A stretch of 6,918 nt of DNA from Hyphomicrobiales bacterium. Its GTDB lineage: Bacteria; Pseudomonadota; Alphaproteobacteria; Rhizobiales; Aestuariivirgaceae. The notes beneath the pieces are model-generated. The model did not search any database. It was not told the DNA's origin and worked only from the letters and a program-made list of their open reading frames with translations. Position numbers and translations under genes: made by a program. This document shows, in pieces, positions 6,676 through 6,918 of the stretch. The DNA lies in the NCBI GenBank assembly GCA_025356765.1, contig JANXRO010000271.1, positions 1 through 6,918 of the forward strand. Direction: 5' to 3'. How positions within the stretch are numbered: position 1 is the first letter of the stretch; each line of letters begins with the position of its first letter.

Positions 6676-6749
6676 TGGGGGATCGGCTAACGGTAGGCCT
6701 GCAGACTCTGACTCTGCCTGTCAAGGTTCGAATCCTTGTCCCCCAGCCA
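6676..6749 (+). tRNA. trnQ: tRNA-Gln (anticodon CUG), CCA encoded
   Basis: A full cloverleaf can be folded by eye. The acceptor stem TGGGGGA (6676-6682) pairs with TCCCCCA (6739-6745), followed by discriminator G (6746) and encoded CCA (6747-6749). The D arm is GGCT/GGCC with a G-G pair in the loop. The anticodon stem GCAGA/TCTGC encloses the loop CTCTGAC, whose anticodon CTG reads the glutamine codon CAG. The variable loop is 4 nt, and the T arm is CAAGG/CCTTG with loop TTCGAAT. The weak U1-A72 pair and G73 are recognition features of bacterial glutamine tRNAs, which supports the identity. It lies 53 bp after the HerA-like gene, and its 3' end borders the AT-richer end of the window. Confidence 0.97.
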
Positions 6750-6826
6750 ATGATTTCAATAATTTAGCGAAAATAAAATGTGGTTAGGCTCTTTTTAGAC
6801 TCAGTTTTTCAGCTACGGCGCATAAA

Positions 6827-6854
6827 AAAAGCACCCCATTTCTGAGGTGCTTTT
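6827..6854. terminator. Bidirectional Rho-independent terminator
   Basis: AAAAGCACC (6827-6835) pairs perfectly with GGTGCTTTT (6846-6854) around a 10-nt loop, giving a short GC stem with an A-run on one side and a T-run on the other. Read on the plus strand it would end the tRNA-Gln transcript; read on the minus strand it would end a gene entering from the right edge. Such symmetric hairpins are usual between convergent units. Confidence 0.8.
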
Positions 6855-6856
6855 CA

Positions 6857-6916
6857 TTAAAATTGGTAAGTTTGATTTATTGGGTTTAACGTTACAGAAG
6901 TTTCAATATCGCATCT
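6857..6916 (-). CDS. Possible C-terminal end of a minus-strand gene (partial, unidentified)
   Basis: On the minus strand one frame is open from the right edge for 19 codons, reading RCDIETSVTLNPINQTYQF, with its TAA at 6859-6857, two bases before the terminator hairpin. The tight stop-then-terminator spacing is what suggests a real gene end. Another minus frame stops at 6892 after RDAILKLL and is an equal alternative. The stretch is too short to identify a family or to prove coding, and the rest lies outside the window. The bases from 6750 to 6826 hold nothing else that I can support. Confidence 0.2.
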   Translation of the reverse strand, partial: RCDIETSVTLNPINQTYQF

Positions 6917-6918
6917 CG

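Overview
The window looks like chromosomal DNA of an alphaproteobacterium of moderate GC content. The signs are a divergent mntH/mntR pair with an MntR of the proteobacterial type, the ppx–rlmE order common in this class, a soluble kinase with a DivJ/PleC-like H-box, a HerA-like (DUF87) ATPase, and a TTAA-N7-TTAAC site of the kind bound by the alphaproteobacterial regulator CtrA. No genus can be named from the sequence alone.

Layout. Positions 1-1320 (minus) hold almost all of an NRAMP Mn2+/Fe2+ transporter, mntH, whose 3' end lies outside the window. A 51-bp divergent control region with inverted repeats (1321-1371) separates it from mntR (1372-1797, plus), the Mn-responsive DtxR-family regulator. 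mntR converges on rlmE (1794-2489, minus; 23S rRNA 2'-O-methyltransferase) with a 4-bp overlap. rlmE is the second gene of a minus-strand pair led by a Ppx/GppA phosphatase (2503-3621). A 126-bp divergent region (3625-3750) follows. It carries a CtrA-like box and a perfect CCCTAAA/TTTAGGG inverted repeat. Then come a small soluble histidine kinase (3751-4641, plus) and a HerA-like hexameric ATPase (4628-6622, plus), which overlap by 14 bp. A tRNA-Gln(CUG) with encoded CCA (6676-6749) and a bidirectional hairpin terminator (6827-6854) close the window, possibly with the tail of a minus-strand gene at the right edge.

Functionally there are three modules. The first is manganese homeostasis: a transporter and its repressor sharing one operator region. 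The second is an RNA/phosphate housekeeping pair (polyphosphate or ppGpp-type phosphatase plus ribosome methylation). The third is a translationally coupled kinase–ATPase pair of unknown purpose. Most genes are ordinary core genes. The points most worth a second look are the two divergent control regions and the kinase/HerA coupling. I see no CRISPR array, insertion sequence, phage gene or recognisable defence island. No gene-free stretch exceeds about 170 bp.
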